Assembly (NCBI RefSeq): GCF_030272615.1
Contig: NC_081408.1
Location: 202,782,191-202,846,190, forward strand
Length of the DNA stretch: 64,000 nucleotides
Origin: Cryptomeria japonica
Lineage: Eukaryota > Streptophyta > Pinopsida > Cupressales > Cupressaceae
Reading direction: 5' to 3'
Below the pieces are notes generated by a model. The model worked only from the letters and a program-made list of their open reading frames with translations, had not been told where the DNA came from and did no database searches. The position numbers and the translations under genes are program-made. Positions 11,384 through 25,400 of the stretch are shown piece after piece; position 1 is the stretch's first letter, and each line of letters begins with the position of its first letter.

Positions 11384-12189
11384 AGAGATCGACCTACTCT
11401 CGGAAGTGGCATGAGAAGAATACGAGATAGGGACATAACAGTTCCCACAATTTCAAAAGGTTACGCTAAATCTTATCTTGCCTACTAGAAAGATGCATTA
11501 CCAAAACCAACATTTATTTGTAATTAGCTTACTATCTTCATAAGGTTAAATTCTTACATTTCCCTTCAATCTTAGGTAGGTGTTTACAAAATTCTATCTT
11601 TCAAACAACTTACATTAATGCACCATCCAAATTATATCAATAACACACATCGACTCCCATAATCAAGGTTACATATGATAGTTTACTTATTAATTTCTAG
11701 GAGTCATACTTATTAACGGTTCATGTAAAACATGCTTATCCCACTGCAATTGTCATCCATGCTTGCCACTAAAGAGAATTGACATCATAGTTTATCCATA
11801 ATGAATCTACTTATTTTACATCAAGGTGCCTCATAAGGGGGTTAATTACATATTTGGTAACTCACCCTAGGTGCATGATTTCTTCTAGCATCCTTAGGCA
11901 ACAAGGAATACTCAAGTTTAAGTTCCTTGAATCTACCCATAAGTAGGGAAATTTTCTACTCCTAAGGTCCACAATGCTTGGTATTTCTAGGCACTAAGGT
12001 TTTAGTTTCATAGGTACATTATTCGCAAAACCCAAACATTAAGGTACATAACCACCCCATTCTAAGGGAGTGATGAAAATTAATAATTATTATTTCTTTT
12101 TTATCCCATCCACGCAATCATCTCCATACACATGCCAAATTTACCAGTCTGCAATTATCATCACTTTTGCAATTCATTAGGTCTAGATC

Positions 12190-12217
12190 ACACACACACA
12201 CACACATATATATATAT
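12190..12217. repeat. CA/TA microsatellite
   Basis: Short (CA)n followed by (TA)n inside the D interior. Confidence 0.9.
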
Positions 12218-15057
12218 TTTATTATTTTTTTTTTGTTATAAATTTCCTTTCTTAGATTACTCGCAAATAATTTTATTTAGGAGAATATTCCTTTCTTTAC
12301 CTTATTTCGAAATAACATTACTTGTTTATTCTATGTGCCTAATTTCACTCCTTGCGATATTCTCCCTTGACACACTATCAGTGGTTCAACAAACATGATA
12401 GACATTACACAAATCACATCACTAGGGCTAGCTATAATAACGTCAAAATGACCACTTGGCACTTTAAAAGATCAAAATAAAAGTTACTTTTACCAAGTCC
12501 AATCAAAGAAGAAAAATGCCTGCAATTGAAAGATATTAAAATTAGCAACATGGCAAGTGCAACAGCTCCAATAAAAAGAAACATAATTTTAGTGGTCCTT
12601 TCATCATAAAAATAAATAATAAAAAGAAAGTATTAGCCCCTATATCGCAAAATACTATTCAAAGAAAGTAAAAAATACAGTCGAATCAAAACTTGAAACA
12701 AGATGACCATACTAGCCATGCTATAGGGAGTAACCACAGCACATCACTCAAGATCACATGTCCTGAGTGTGTTAGGAAGTGATTATTAGACTCTTGAGAT
12801 TCTTAGATTATCTATATTCCTTTATTATTTATGAAATATCTTATACATATGAGATTGTAATCGTTTTATAGACCATGTTCCATTTTAACCTTCACATGAT
12901 TGCTAACGCAAGCCATACTTTCCGACATACTCCATTATCTATTTAGGGTTATTAACATCCATAATTATATCTAACAGGTGATTGCACTAACTCCACCATC
13001 CTCTGTCAATTCTTCTAAGACTTCCATTGATTTTCTTAGTATGCTAAACCTTGGTTCAATATTATGTGGTAACTCATGCATTGACACTTTCATGTCTTAC
13101 TCACATGTAGTGGATAGTTCGACACAAAATTGTGGTTTGTATACTTAGGAACACTTAGGATTTGAAAAAAAATGTAATCATATAATTCTACTAGGGACAT
13201 CATTTGTTTTCTTAGCACCTTTGCTAGCTCCTTGAATTTTCACCTCTAATCGTCGTTTCGTTCTCATCAATAGGGAGCATGTTGCCAAATTACTAACACT
13301 TATGGTTAAGAACCATTTGGGGTGGAATAATTGTCAAGTAAAAACAATAATGCTTGACAACTAATTCCTTCCGACACATTTCATGACATATTTCAAACAA
13401 TGCGGAGAGTTGACTTATTCCCTCCTACTTCCCTTATGCAACTTATGATATCAAGGGGGTGTGCACTCGAGAAGTGACCAACACTCACCCTATTAATTAA
13501 AATTTGATAAAAATAAGTTATGTCTTTCCATATTACCTATTTATATTTACTTACTGGCCAATCTCGGCATATCACAACTTACAATTTCCTTCAAACCACG
13601 TAAACCACCTTATCATCATAGTATCATGTTACCCAATTACGATATAACATAAGGGTGTCCAATAACTACCAATGTCTTAAGACTACCATAATTTCCAAGT
13701 TCTCCCTTGGCAATCCACATAATTCGGCTCCTTATTCATGTTCTCATAAGATATCTTATACTATCATTAAAACCTTCATATTATAATACTACTATGTTAT
13801 CTTTCCATAAGCCATTTCCATCTACATGTTGTTTCATCCATACCTAATGTTTTCGCATACCTTCACACTTGAGTGCCATAATTTACAAACCTACTTTGGT
13901 TGTGTCAAGTAGTTAAATTGTGTTTCATATTGTCTTGTAACTAGTGACTAGCCATGATTGGGTTGCATTTATCTCCTTAGGTTTTGAACGAATATTAGTT
14001 ACTCATTATTTGAGTATAAGATCCTAATACTCTTACACTCCTTGCACTTCGATAGAGATTTTTGTACGATTCCCAAATTGTCTCTACTCTCCTTGCCACT
14101 AATTTCTCCAAGATTGTCTTCCCATAAAGGAACTAGTTGTGGCTTTATTTTGCGTATTTCCCCAATATATAACTACGGATCAACTTAGGGTTTATTGCAA
14201 TTACATGCTTTAACCCAAGAAGTTCATGTATCCTTTCTCCTTAGTTAATTCATCTATAATATTGCTAGGGTCCACTTATCAAGGATTTTGTCATTCATCA
14301 TTGTAGTCCTTATCTTCAGCATTATATAGCTCTAGCTTCTCTGCGTTGCTACAAGGATTGTCTAACGAATGTTCTTAATAAGCAACCTAGCCTAACCACA
14401 TTCTTAAGGCACCTATTCATTAGGTTAGGTTAATGCTTCTTTCTAATATTTGCAAGAGTACCTTTTAACTCTTCTTCATTGTTGTCTTAAATGGCAGTCG
14501 TGGTCCTCGAACCACCAAAATTTTCACATAGCTTAAAAAAAATTAACTTGAGTTGTCGCTATCTCAATTATCTTGGTTATTGCGCCTTCATCTTATGTCT
14601 AACTAGCTTGCTTAACTTGTCAAGTCAAGAATATACCTCGATGGATGGTATTCTCTTAGTTACCATCAGAGGTATTTTATTGTAGAATTAACTCCTCATA
14701 CTTGATTTGATTAGGACAATAATTGTATTTGGGTTCCAATTGAATAGTAATCTTATAAGTACTAATGATCTAAATTTCTTTTATTAAATACTGAGAATAT
14801 TTAAAAAAATTTGTAGCCTTTGGGGTCTTATTATGCCATAAACATTATGACTAATTAGTTTCAAATTTCAGGGCTTTTAGTGACCCTTGGAACCCCTTGA
14901 ATTGATATATGTTGATCTGTTGATTTAGAAGAAATTTCCACTTATGTTTCACTTTGTTATTTCACAAGTTTCCCATCTAGGTTTTATACTTCGAAACCAT
15001 AGTTTAGTTAAACTAAGTTATGAATATAGCCCATGTTCACCGGTGTATGAACCTAGG

Positions 15058-15069
15058 GCTCTGATACCA
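15058..15069 (-). promoter_or_regulatory. Primer binding site of element D
   Basis: Plus strand GCTCTGATACCA, that is TGGTATCAGAGC on the minus strand, 3 bp inside the right LTR. It fixes the element's orientation. Confidence 0.85.
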
Positions 15070-16182
15070 AAATGTCATGCCCAAACTTTTGGGCAAAAAC
15101 ACACACAATAATTTTTTTTTTGAACACTTAATTGCATGCAACCTATGCTTAATTAGATGTGACAACTTAACAGGTTGCTCCAAGTGGAACCTTAAATATA
15201 ATAAAACGTTTTTCTAATGTGAGCGATGAATAGAACAAATTTATCTAGAAGCCTTAGGTTTCTATGAAACTCCTAGACGACAAAGTTAGGATATTCCTAA
15301 CATAACAAATTATGATAACTCCTATAATCAAATGAAACAAAATGAGTTTATAAGGACAATAATATATTCACATCGAATGTCCCCTTTATTAAAGTTGCAA
15401 TTCATAATTCTTAATTAGATCAACTTCTACTAAATAGGCATAAATATAATTACTTGATTTAATAATAATTACTTACCTCCTAACAAGTTTCCTCCATCCA
15501 TGATAACACATTGTTCCTTTATAACTTGATTAAATCTTGCATCTATAAATTAATTATTAATTGTGATTTTAACGTAATAATATTAATTAATCGAGCATTT
15601 GAAATTTGAAGTGTCAAATGTTAAAATGTTAATTGCTTTATTTAGTATAAGATTTCATCTAGGCTAAATGAGTTCGCAAGATCAAGGTCTTGGACTTATT
15701 TTTGAAAGTATGTAATTCCACCACGATATCCTCTACCAAGGAAATTATTATAATCCTACCATTAAATAAATAAATAAACTCATTTACGCAAAAATCTCTA
15801 AATTAATTGATAAAGATAATATTAAGGAACTAAATAAATTAGTCCTAGCCCTTAGTTTATAAATCTCTATATTTTATTTTACAATAATTAAAATGTGATT
15901 AAACTATTTCGACTAAAGGGTCAATTTAATCCATAATGAAAATTGTCCTATAAAGTTTAATCTAACAAAAACCTTTATTTAGGTGGACTAAAAAAATATC
16001 TTTTCATAGCCAAAATAACATACCAGATTTGTTATAAAATTTTCTAAAAGATTAAACTTCATAAATATTTTAAATTTAAACATCATTCTTAAATATACCC
16101 ATATGTTTATATAAAACCTATGTAAAATATAAACACCTGATAAAATGTTTAATCTACGATTTGCCTTATTCATTCATATTTT

Positions 16183-16297
<115 letters not shown>

Positions 16298-16536
16298 TTT
16301 CACATTATTATAAATATCCACGAAAACCCTAACTAAAATATATATATTAAAATGCCCCTTAAATTTTATATTCTCTTTTCTTTTCTTTTTGTGCTACCCT
16401 AACCCTAGCCCGGTTAGGGTTTTATTTTTATTTTTTTCGTACTGTGTAGGGCCGAGGGGGAGCAGCGGCCATGGAGGAGGAGCAGCAGAGTGTTTGGGGA
16501 AGGGCTATTAGGGCGCCAATGGTGGGCACCCCAGAA

Positions 16537-16712
16537 CACCACTGTGGCTACTTACAGTGGCGGTCGGCCACCGTCCACTGTGGGTAAACACATTGGTGGG
16601 TTAGGTGCCCTTTCACTGTGATTACCCACAGTGGGAGGCCCCCGAGCTGACCACTGTGGTTGCCCACAGTGACGGCCCCCGTGTCACCCACTATGTATAA
16701 ACACAGTGGGTT
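16537..16712. promoter_or_regulatory. GC-rich cluster of CCACTGTGG-type palindromes (right D LTR)
   Basis: Same arrangement as 8044-8270 in the other LTR: repeated CCACTGTGG/CCACAGTGG cores in a GC-rich island. Several cores that have decayed on the left (for example CCACTATGG) are intact here. Confidence 0.5.
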
Positions 16713-19655
16713 TGGCCTTGTAAACCCCCCCATCTTGCTAAATTTTTATTTTTTATTTTTTTATTTTATTTATTTTTTTATTTGTTTAAATATATATATA
16801 TATATTAGATGCATAAGCTATCTAGGGTTGGCTTTACTATGCAAATATACATTGTATATATATATATTTTTGAACTTTTAAACATATTAATAAAATATTC
16901 AGATTTAGAATAATGTATTTTTTTTTTTTTTACTTTATTTTAAATTCCATGTTGCTAAAATTTGAGATAAACTATATAACCTTAGATTTATTTCCTGCAA
17001 ATAAATAATTGACAGAATTCAATAAATTTATACACCAACTATGTAAATATGTTTTTATTTAAATTAGATAGACTATTTAACTTTAGATTTAATTTCTGCA
17101 AATAAGTAAATGATAGAATTAAATAATTTTAAACTATAACTATATTAATCTAGAATCATTTGAATTTAACCTTCGAGATATACATGTAAATCCTTTAAAC
17201 CATGATATGTATTTGAGAATAAATTATTGAGACTAAATGCTTGATTTTTCTTTTACTAACATGCAAGCTTTCCTATTTCATTCTTTTCCAATAATCCAAA
17301 TGCTTAGGGGGGTAAAATGAGCTTCTTGCTTTCTAAAGTAACATGCATACAACCATTAATATTTTAAGAACATTTCATAGCTAAAGCCCAACAGAAATAT
17401 TGCATTTATGCAATAATAATTTAACAAAAATAATGCATTTATTTAAAGCATTTTTAAAGCATGATATAGTCAACATTACAACAGAGGAGATACCCAAACT
17501 AGTCCCTCATTTCTATCAAATGAGGACTTTAAATAAAATAGATACATTTCCTTTCAAAATACATACAACATATAGTTTCCCTTTACATTGCTGCAACTTA
17601 AAATATAAAATATTTCATTCCCAAATCTTTTTCTGCAAACAAATAAATCCACCAACTTCTACTTGTCCTTTTCTTTTCTTCCAAACAACCTACAAATAAT
17701 TCATAGGCTATGACCATGGAGTGCTCACCTCCCAGCCTAGGCTTACTAGAAGCCACTGCCGAGCTTGGAGAACCAAGCCCTAACTAATTTATAGACATGC
17801 AAACACAACAAGCAAGGGAAAAACACTCAACAACACTTTCCCAACCAAGGCTACACTTCATCACAAAATGTGATGATTTTACAAGGGTGGTAGTGGACCA
17901 AATACCCTGAGGAGACTGCAAGAATGGTGGAATACAGTGCCACCTCATGGCAAACAAAGTTATTTCATAGGATCATTAACCCCACATTTCTTATGCCCCC
18001 CAAGGCATTCATGCTATACTTTCTCCCCTTATGACCCCAAAATGCACAAACTAGGCCATGCAGCAAGGGTCACAAATACACCCCTTGAGTTCGCTCTCAT
18101 AAAGAGAGTCTCTCACTCGAGGGCTATCAAACTTCTACCACACGCAAGACCATCCTACTCTCCCAAGAGTAGAAGGCCTTGGTTACTCAGAAAAATAGAG
18201 AAAATGCGTACAAAAAAATAAAAGACAAATTGCATAATAATAGTTTTCACAAAAGAAAATACAAGAGGTTCATTTTCACATACAACCAAACTTTCCAACA
18301 TAGACATGCAACGTAAAAAGAAAAGAGATGAACCAACCTTCAATTTTCCCAAAGGTATGCTAGAACTAGTTTGAGGATGAGCTACCCAAATCCACAATCC
18401 TCCCTTCTACACTTAGCCAAATTTTGAATCCAAAAACCAACTTTTCCAAAATGCCTAGTCTCCAAAAATGGAGAGTGGGTGATTACCCACAAAATCTCTC
18501 ATTCTTGCCTAAGAAGACCTCAGTGAGAGTTCTCATAGGTTTCTAAAATTGAAAAAGGAAAAAGTAAGAACAATATCGAAAAGGATCTCTCATCAAAAGG
18601 GAAGGTTATCTAACTTGGATGACACCTTCTAATTTTCAATTTTCGTACATCTTATAAAACCCACTTTTGGGGATGACTAAACAGTCACATGGGAGTAGAC
18701 ACATGCCTAAAAATACTCCTAACCCATAGGTATACCTTATGGGCTTAAGGAAACACCTTTAAACTACCCCTAGGAGTCCATTTGACCCCTTATAAACCCA
18801 TCTGAAGTTAACTTTCGGGTCAAACCTGAGTTGACCACTCCAAAGACTCTCTACATAAGGAAAATTTAGAAACACATTCAAATTTTTGAAAAAGCTATAG
18901 TTGAAAAACTCCCTCCAAGAGACAAGTCAAAAATCAAGACATAAATCAACACATGTGTCCAGCGACACAATAAAATACATTACAAAATTACACATGCAAT
19001 TTGTCTCTTGTTGGATTCAAATAAATCAACAAATAAAATTTAACACACATGCATCATTTAATATTACAAATAAAATACAATACATACAAGGTGTTGTCTC
19101 TCCAAATAGACAACCCCTGGTTTTACGAACATACATAGGTCTAGGTTTGGTTCTCCATAATGTTTCCATGGTCACATGGATAATTTTCCTGCGCCTCTCA
19201 ATTACACATTAGTAATTCCAAATAACCTCATATAATATTAAACACATGAATAAGAATACACATCAAACACTCTGCATGCAATTTACATTTAAACAAATCG
19301 ATATATCTTGTATCCAAATAAATCCACATAAGCAATTATCATAATCCTCATAATTTTGATCCAGACATAAGACATGCATCCTATTTCTATCATCATAGTA
19401 AAGTCTTGTAAATCCAATAATGACATACACCATCTCAAAGTTATCCTATTCTGAATCATATAAAGTTATGTATCTATTACACATCAAAATGTACACCTCA
19501 AGGTGAAATGATTCAGTAACCTAGTTCAATTACTTTTCTCACCAATCTATCTATCTAACATAGCCAATCCTATTGAATTATAGCATTTATTAGTAAGGTC
19601 AACCATGGTCAACTGAGTTAATCGGAGCTTGATCAAGGAGGGGCTCTACACAAAT

Positions 19656-20057
19656 ATTCTAACTGTAGACAAAATTAATGAAGAGACTGTTAAGGAAAGG
19701 GTGAACAAGGAGAAAGGAGCATTCTTTGATAAGACTATTAAGGATTGTATTACCAACACTTAATTCCACTATTCTAGAATATAAAGAATTGTATAAGGAA
19801 GCATGCAAGCCTCACCACCTAATAGAGGACATTGATGAAGAGATAAAGAGAACACAAAAAGAGATTAATGATATAGCAGATAACATTATAGGTTCTTCGA
19901 AACTTACTTCATTTTTTCATCAAGAAATGGCTGTTTTTGTAGAAAAGATTGAGAAATTAGAAAAGGAAAAAGCAAGGATAAGAATGAAGGTCAAGGAGCT
20001 AAAAAATAAACTTGGTCCTAGTTTGGACAACCTTTTAACTCAACAGATTGAGCTATC
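19656..20057 (+). pseudogene. Element A ORF2, middle part (coiled coil)
   Basis: This continues A ORF2 after the D insertion; it aligns with C 52970-53376 and B 25120-25500. The Lys/Glu/Leu-rich, heptad-like sequence indicates the carboxy-terminal coiled coil of the ORF2 product. The open stretch 19726-20046 is interrupted by element B just after a Thr-Gln-Gln triplet, and CTATC (20053-20057) is the duplicated target. The function is unknown. Confidence 0.65.
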
Positions 20058-20915
20058 TATTGGCATATGGATACTCTAATGAGACATTGTATGTGATTGA
20101 AGGTTTTGTCATTGATGACAACCTTGCAATTCTATGGCACCGACAAGACATTATACTGGCAAAGCATTACATAGGCAACCTTGCAATCCTATGGCACCGA
20201 CAAGACATCATACCGACAAAGTATAACACAGGCAAGATAGTGCACCGGCATCAGAAGAACACTCTACACCGGCACTGGCATAGAAGAAAAGATGTATACC
20301 GGCACAGAGGTCGACAGGATTTTTGTTATGTAATATTTTATTTATTATTGTAAGCTGACTTGGCAAATTGTAAAACGACTCTTATATATAAAGGAGATCA
20401 TTGTAGACATTTGTAGAAGTGATGTAAGGGCATGAAAGAAAATTATTAGGCAGACCTAATATGCGAATTATAGGTCAAGGGTATATGTAAATAATAGAGT
20501 AGGAACCAGTACTGAATCTGGCATTGAAGATGCTATTGTAAAGCAGTACAAGTCATTGGATTTATATAATCCTTATTGTAAGTCAGTGTGACTTCCCATT
20601 AAGCAGTGAGCTCTAGACAGTTGGCCTTCCTACATGTGCAGGGCCCTATTGTAAGTAATATTCTCTTATTGGCCAATGAGTGAATATTGTGGGTCACAAA
20701 TCCCACCGAGGTTTTTCCCACATCGAGTTTCCTCGTTAAACATCTTGTGTTATGGTGTACTTTTCATGTGGATGTTCTTGATTCTATTTTTTGCATTATG
20801 TCTTGCATACCGGTACACTGTTATATTATGTTTTGCATGTTTTAACTTAAGAAACTCTCATTACTAGTTAGATACTGATTCACCCCCCCTCTCAATATCT
20901 GTGGGACCCCTAACA
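20058..20915 (+). repeat. Element B left LTR
   Basis: 858 bp. The first bases are TATTGGC versus TGTTGGC on the right (G to A change in the terminal dinucleotide). It ends CCCTAACA. It includes a TATA box at 20383-20394 and the C-loop hairpin at 20870-20900 (8 of 9 pairs). Confidence 0.92.
20383..20394 (+). promoter_or_regulatory. TATA box in B left LTR
   Basis: TATATATAAAGG about 325 bp into the LTR, with the same sequence at 26227-26238 in the right LTR. It is the likely core promoter for the genomic RNA, separating U3 from R. Confidence 0.6.
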
Positions 20916-20917
20916 AT

Positions 20918-20929
20918 TGGTATCAGAGC
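20918..20929 (+). promoter_or_regulatory. Primer binding site of element B
   Basis: TGGTATCAGAGC, two bases after the LTR end. Confidence 0.9.
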
Positions 20930-20986
20930 CTGGTCCTCTATTTTCAGAAGCCTAACAGCTTGAGGAAGATCTTGACACCGGTAAAG

Positions 20987-22143
20987 ATGGAAAATCTGAT
21001 GAAGCAACTTGAAGGAGCTCTTATAGACTATGATGCAAAGAAATTGAAAAATATCAAATTAGAAGATGATTTAAGAGTTGCTCAGGATATCATTCAGGCA
21101 CTTCAAGAAAATTTTACTGTTGCAAGAAATAAGAGAAGAGAACTTTGTGAAAAATTCCAAAATGAAAATGATGAAAAGGAATCACTTAATGATATGATAA
21201 GCAAATTGAAACAAGAGATCATGACAACAAAAAATGAAGTGCAGGATATGACTATGAGATTTTGCAAAGAAATTGAGGACATGAAGAAGATGAAGAAGAA
21301 TTGACCAGAAGACTAAGTGATGTAGCAAATGAGAACACAAGACTTAGCTATGAAAATGACATGTTGAAGAAAGATCTAATGCATACTCAGAATGACTCAA
21401 ATGAACTGATGAGACAAAAAGAAATCTTGGAAAGGGAACTGGAAACTACAAATCAACACAGAGAAAAATTCAAGAAAAGCTCAGAGGAACTTGGTACCTT
21501 GCTAAAGAATCAAAAACCTAAAGGTGACACTTTTGGAATTGGCTTTGAAGTTGGTGAAAGTTCTGGTACTGCAAATACTCAAGATCACAGTAAACTGATA
21601 AGACAACCTAATGCTTATAAATTCAATGGAAGATTCTTTAACTGTAATAAGTATGGTCATAGAGAAAATGAATGTAGATCTAGGAATTATTAGAATATCA
21701 ATACACCCATCGGTCAATGTTCAAAATGCAACAAAGTTGGTCACAACTCTGAAAAATGCATAATGAATGTTAGATGTTATGTTTGTGGAAGATTTGGACA
21801 TTTATCAAATCAATGCAGAACACAAAGTGGCATAGGTTATGGGAAAGCTATTCAGAAGAATAATGTAACTTGTTATGCATGTAACAAGATTGGGCATATT
21901 GCTAAATTTTGTAGAAGTAAAGGAACACTGGTAGACAACAAAAATGCTAGCTTGAAAGGTAAAGAAAAAGTTGAAGAGGTTAAGCAAGAATTCTCAAAAC
22001 AATGGATTAGAAAAGCTGATCTAAATATTGGGAATACTTCTCCATCGGTAGAACCAACCAATGCTTCACCGATAGGACAAAGTGATGCTTCACTGGTAGG
22101 ACAGAGCAGTGCTCCACTGGTAGGAAGTTCTTCATCTAATTGA
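20987..22143 (+). pseudogene. Element B ORF1: coiled-coil, multi-zinc-knuckle Gag-like protein
   Basis: The ATG at 20987 starts a product of about 385 codons. The first two thirds are Lys/Glu-rich coiled coil. Four knuckle positions follow: the first has lost its leading Cys to Phe (about 21634-21675), while the second (Cys-Ser-Lys-Cys...His...Cys, 21718-21759), third (21775-21816) and fourth (21871-21912) are intact. The tail is basic, then Ser/Pro-rich, ending at TGA 22141-22143. A single-base frameshift near 21285 and a TAG at 21691 (A and C have CAG) break it. The knuckles imply RNA binding, probably as a Gag substitute or Gag partner. No protease follows. Confidence 0.72.
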
Positions 22144-22297
22144 AGAAAATTTCCTTGAGGGTTTGGAAATCAAATGACACATGTGCTAATTATTCCCTCA
22201 GTTAGAGATAAGAAGTTGAAAATTACTTATTACCAGTAGACAATGTTAAGTGAATACTTAATCGACATGCAATAAATGTGGTAGATGGCGAAAAAGA

Positions 22298-22305
22298 CAT
22301 TATAA
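22298..22305 (+). promoter_or_regulatory. TATA-like box upstream of B ORF2
   Basis: CATTATAA 143 bp before the ORF2 ATG. It is conserved in A (4462-4469) and C (42725-42732) at nearly the same distance, and is followed by a pyrimidine-rich stretch. A candidate internal promoter. Confidence 0.45.
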
Positions 22306-22447
22306 AAATAAGGTTTTGGCTCCATTTCATTTCACCATGATTTCAAATTTTCAAAGAGTGCGAAGATTCTGAGCTAAGGCATTCTCAAGAAAGAAGCAAG
22401 CACACTCCAAGCAATCATCCACCCAAGGCAAAAAAATGTATTTAATC

Positions 22448-25400
22448 ATGGCATCCACCTCTGCAATTGAATACATAGCAAACCCTACTATTGTTGAAGT
22501 AATTAAAAGACCTAGGCCCATATTTCAATTAGTTCTTGAGATAGCAAAGAAGGATGATACCTTAGGTGCTTTTTCTCAAATCCCTAAAGGAGTTGTATAT
22601 GCTAAAGACCCCAGAATGTACATCCACTGCAACATTGAAGAGTTAGGAGATGAGAAGATCAAAACCATGTATAAAACCATAATATGTGATGATACCTACA
22701 ATGTTAAAGATGAACACAAGATTATTGAAACCCTAGGATTCACAGAAATCCTTAGCATTCCTGAATTCCCTAAGGATGTGATTAGGATAGTTTTAAGCAA
22801 AGTTCATGGAGAAGTTTTCTAGTTAGATGCAATCCATAAGATCACTAAGGAAGCTATGAAAGTTGTCACAGGGTTACTGACCATTGATAAGAGACCAGAC
22901 AAAACCAAGAAGGTTCCAAATGACCTAGTTATAAAATTAACTGGTGCAACATTCGATAAGAGATCTCTAAGGGTTAATGATGTAAAAGATATCATTGTAA
23001 GATTCATAAGTATGATATTAGGTTACAAAGCCACTCATGCTAATAGACTTAACTCAGTTTCAAGTTTATGCATTAAGAGTGCTTATGATATGGTAACAGA
23101 CAATGCAAAAATTGACATTTGTGAATGGTTAAAGGATGAACTAATAGACAACCTTGGAAAGATAAAGAAGGACAAGAAAGGAACTTTCAGATTTGGAAAT
23201 TTGTTAGTATGCCTAATGCTACACATAACAAAATAGGTTCCCAATATAGGCTATAAAGAACTTAGATATGACATACTGGTAGGAAAACAATTGACTGAAC
23301 TGTTCAATACCATGGGTGAGAACAAGGAGAACATATTCATGACTTTTTCCAAGCATTGAAGACCAAAATGAAGCAAAGAATAAGGTTATCCCAGAAAATA
23401 GTAGACAAATATAAAGATGATATATGCTTTGTTATTAAGAAAGATGAAATCTAGATGGAAGCAGTCATCCCAATAATAATTTGGGTAACCGAGATGGGCT
23501 ATGAGACAAATGATCACATAGTTGAAACTTATGCTAAAGCACTTCTGCAAGCCCCCAATGAACCTAAGGAAGAAGTATTTGGTAGTGCTGAGACCATAGA
23601 AAGCCAAATCCAATCAAAGAAAAGAGTAAAGAAGGTTGAGGCATTTGTAAGGAAAGGATCCAAGCAAGTAAAGGCCATTAAGGAAGATGTATTAAAGAAA
23701 ACCAGCATAACTAAGGATGAGTTGGTAGCTCCACAACCTGAAACTCATCTATCACCAGTAGGTACTTCTTTGGAAGGTGACATGACAACAAATTTTAAAA
23801 GAGTTGTTAGAAAAAGAGATCCCTCACCGGAAACCACTCCTTCACCTAGAAGGACAAGGCAAAAGCAACAAGTAGTGAGATCTCCAGTTAGAAAGGCCAC
23901 ACCCAAGAAGAAGCTGACACCAAAGAAAAAGAAAAGGACAAACAGTTACTTGGCACCTCTTGATATATTGCTAAATGAAATCATATAGGAAGGAAAACTG
24001 AAAAACATAGAGAAAATTTATAACACTCTATCTGTTGATGAGAAAGAACAAGTTGAGAACAGTGTTATACTGCATATGGACATGTACAAGAAATTTTTGA
24101 TGGAAGTAGCAAATGAAATTCCTGATGATTTGTTCAAAAGACTTGAGGCCTGAAGGCAAGCAGTGATTGAATTAGATAAGAAAATAAAAATAGAGAAACT
24201 ACTTGTTGTATATCCAGTAAACTCTCCCAAGGAAATTGATAATTTGATTGCTCAGGCAAACCAGTCATTATTCTCTACTACACACTAGCACATTTCACTA
24301 ATGGCAGGAAGAGTTACTGAAGTGACAGAGGAAATAGAAGATGGTTGGGATATATTCCTGGTTGACAAGGAAAAACAAGAAGAGTACAGGAACCCTAAAC
24401 CTATAAAGGTGTATCAGAAAGATAGAGACAAGGGGAAAGGCAAAGTGGGTGGACCACCAAGCATAAAAGTTAAAGACAACCTACCCCCACCGGTGAAAAT
24501 TACAACTACTGAAAATCAACTGGTAGCAAAAAGTATGGACGTAGAGGATAAAAATCCCAATTCTGAAGTTCTATATACTGTAAATGTTGATACCCAAAAG
24601 ATCAACATAAGAGTAGATAAAAATACAACTGAAAAATAAGTCAGATATGGCTAATGAGCCTCCGGTAGCAGGGGAAACAAAGAAACTGATAGAGGATACA
24701 GAGAAAAAGGTAGAGACTGAGGCACAAACTGAGACAACACAACATTCAGAGAAACCAATAGAGCTAAAGGCTCCAAAACAATAGGTACACAAGGAAACAG
24801 TACCATCGTTAAGTAGTGAAGTAGGAAAACTAGTGCTAAAAGAAATGCAGACACAAATTGACCTACCAGAGGTCAATACAAGCATGGTTACTTCAACCGG
24901 TACTCAGATTGTTGGATCATCATCAACATTCAAGTCAATAAATGTGATTGAGGTATTACTTGATTCTATCAAGAAAATAACTGATTGCGGTTCACAGGCC
25001 TACAAAGCAATTGATGATTCTATACCAATTTTGAATGTAATAGCTCCAAACTATAATATAGATAATAAAGATTCTTTAGGACAACTAGATACATTGTGTA
25101 AATATATTTCTAAAAATAATTAGAAACTAAAGGAAGAATCTATAAAGGATAAGGTAGAAAAAGAAAAACAGAAATTCTTTGATGAGGAAATAAAGAAGTG
25201 TAACAGAGATTTTGACACACTTCTACTAGAACTATGTAGTTTGTTAAAAGAATACAAAAATCTGTATAAAGATACATGTAAAACAAATGTTTTGACTGTA
25301 GATATTGACAAGAAAATAAGCAAGGCACAAGATGAGATAAATAAGCTTGCAGACAATTTTGTCAACTCACTGGATTCATTATCAGTTTTTGAAGAGAAGA

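Larger units (their letters stand above)
11372..15072 (-). other. Element D internal region, no recognisable coding
   Basis: 3.7 kb between the D LTRs. The edges carry the purine tract (minus-strand AGGGGAGGAGGA, 11372-11383) and the primer site (15058-15069). Both strands are full of stops. The only simple repeat is a CA/TA microsatellite near 12190-12217. I see no Gag zinc knuckle, protease, RT or integrase motif. Confidence 0.75.
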
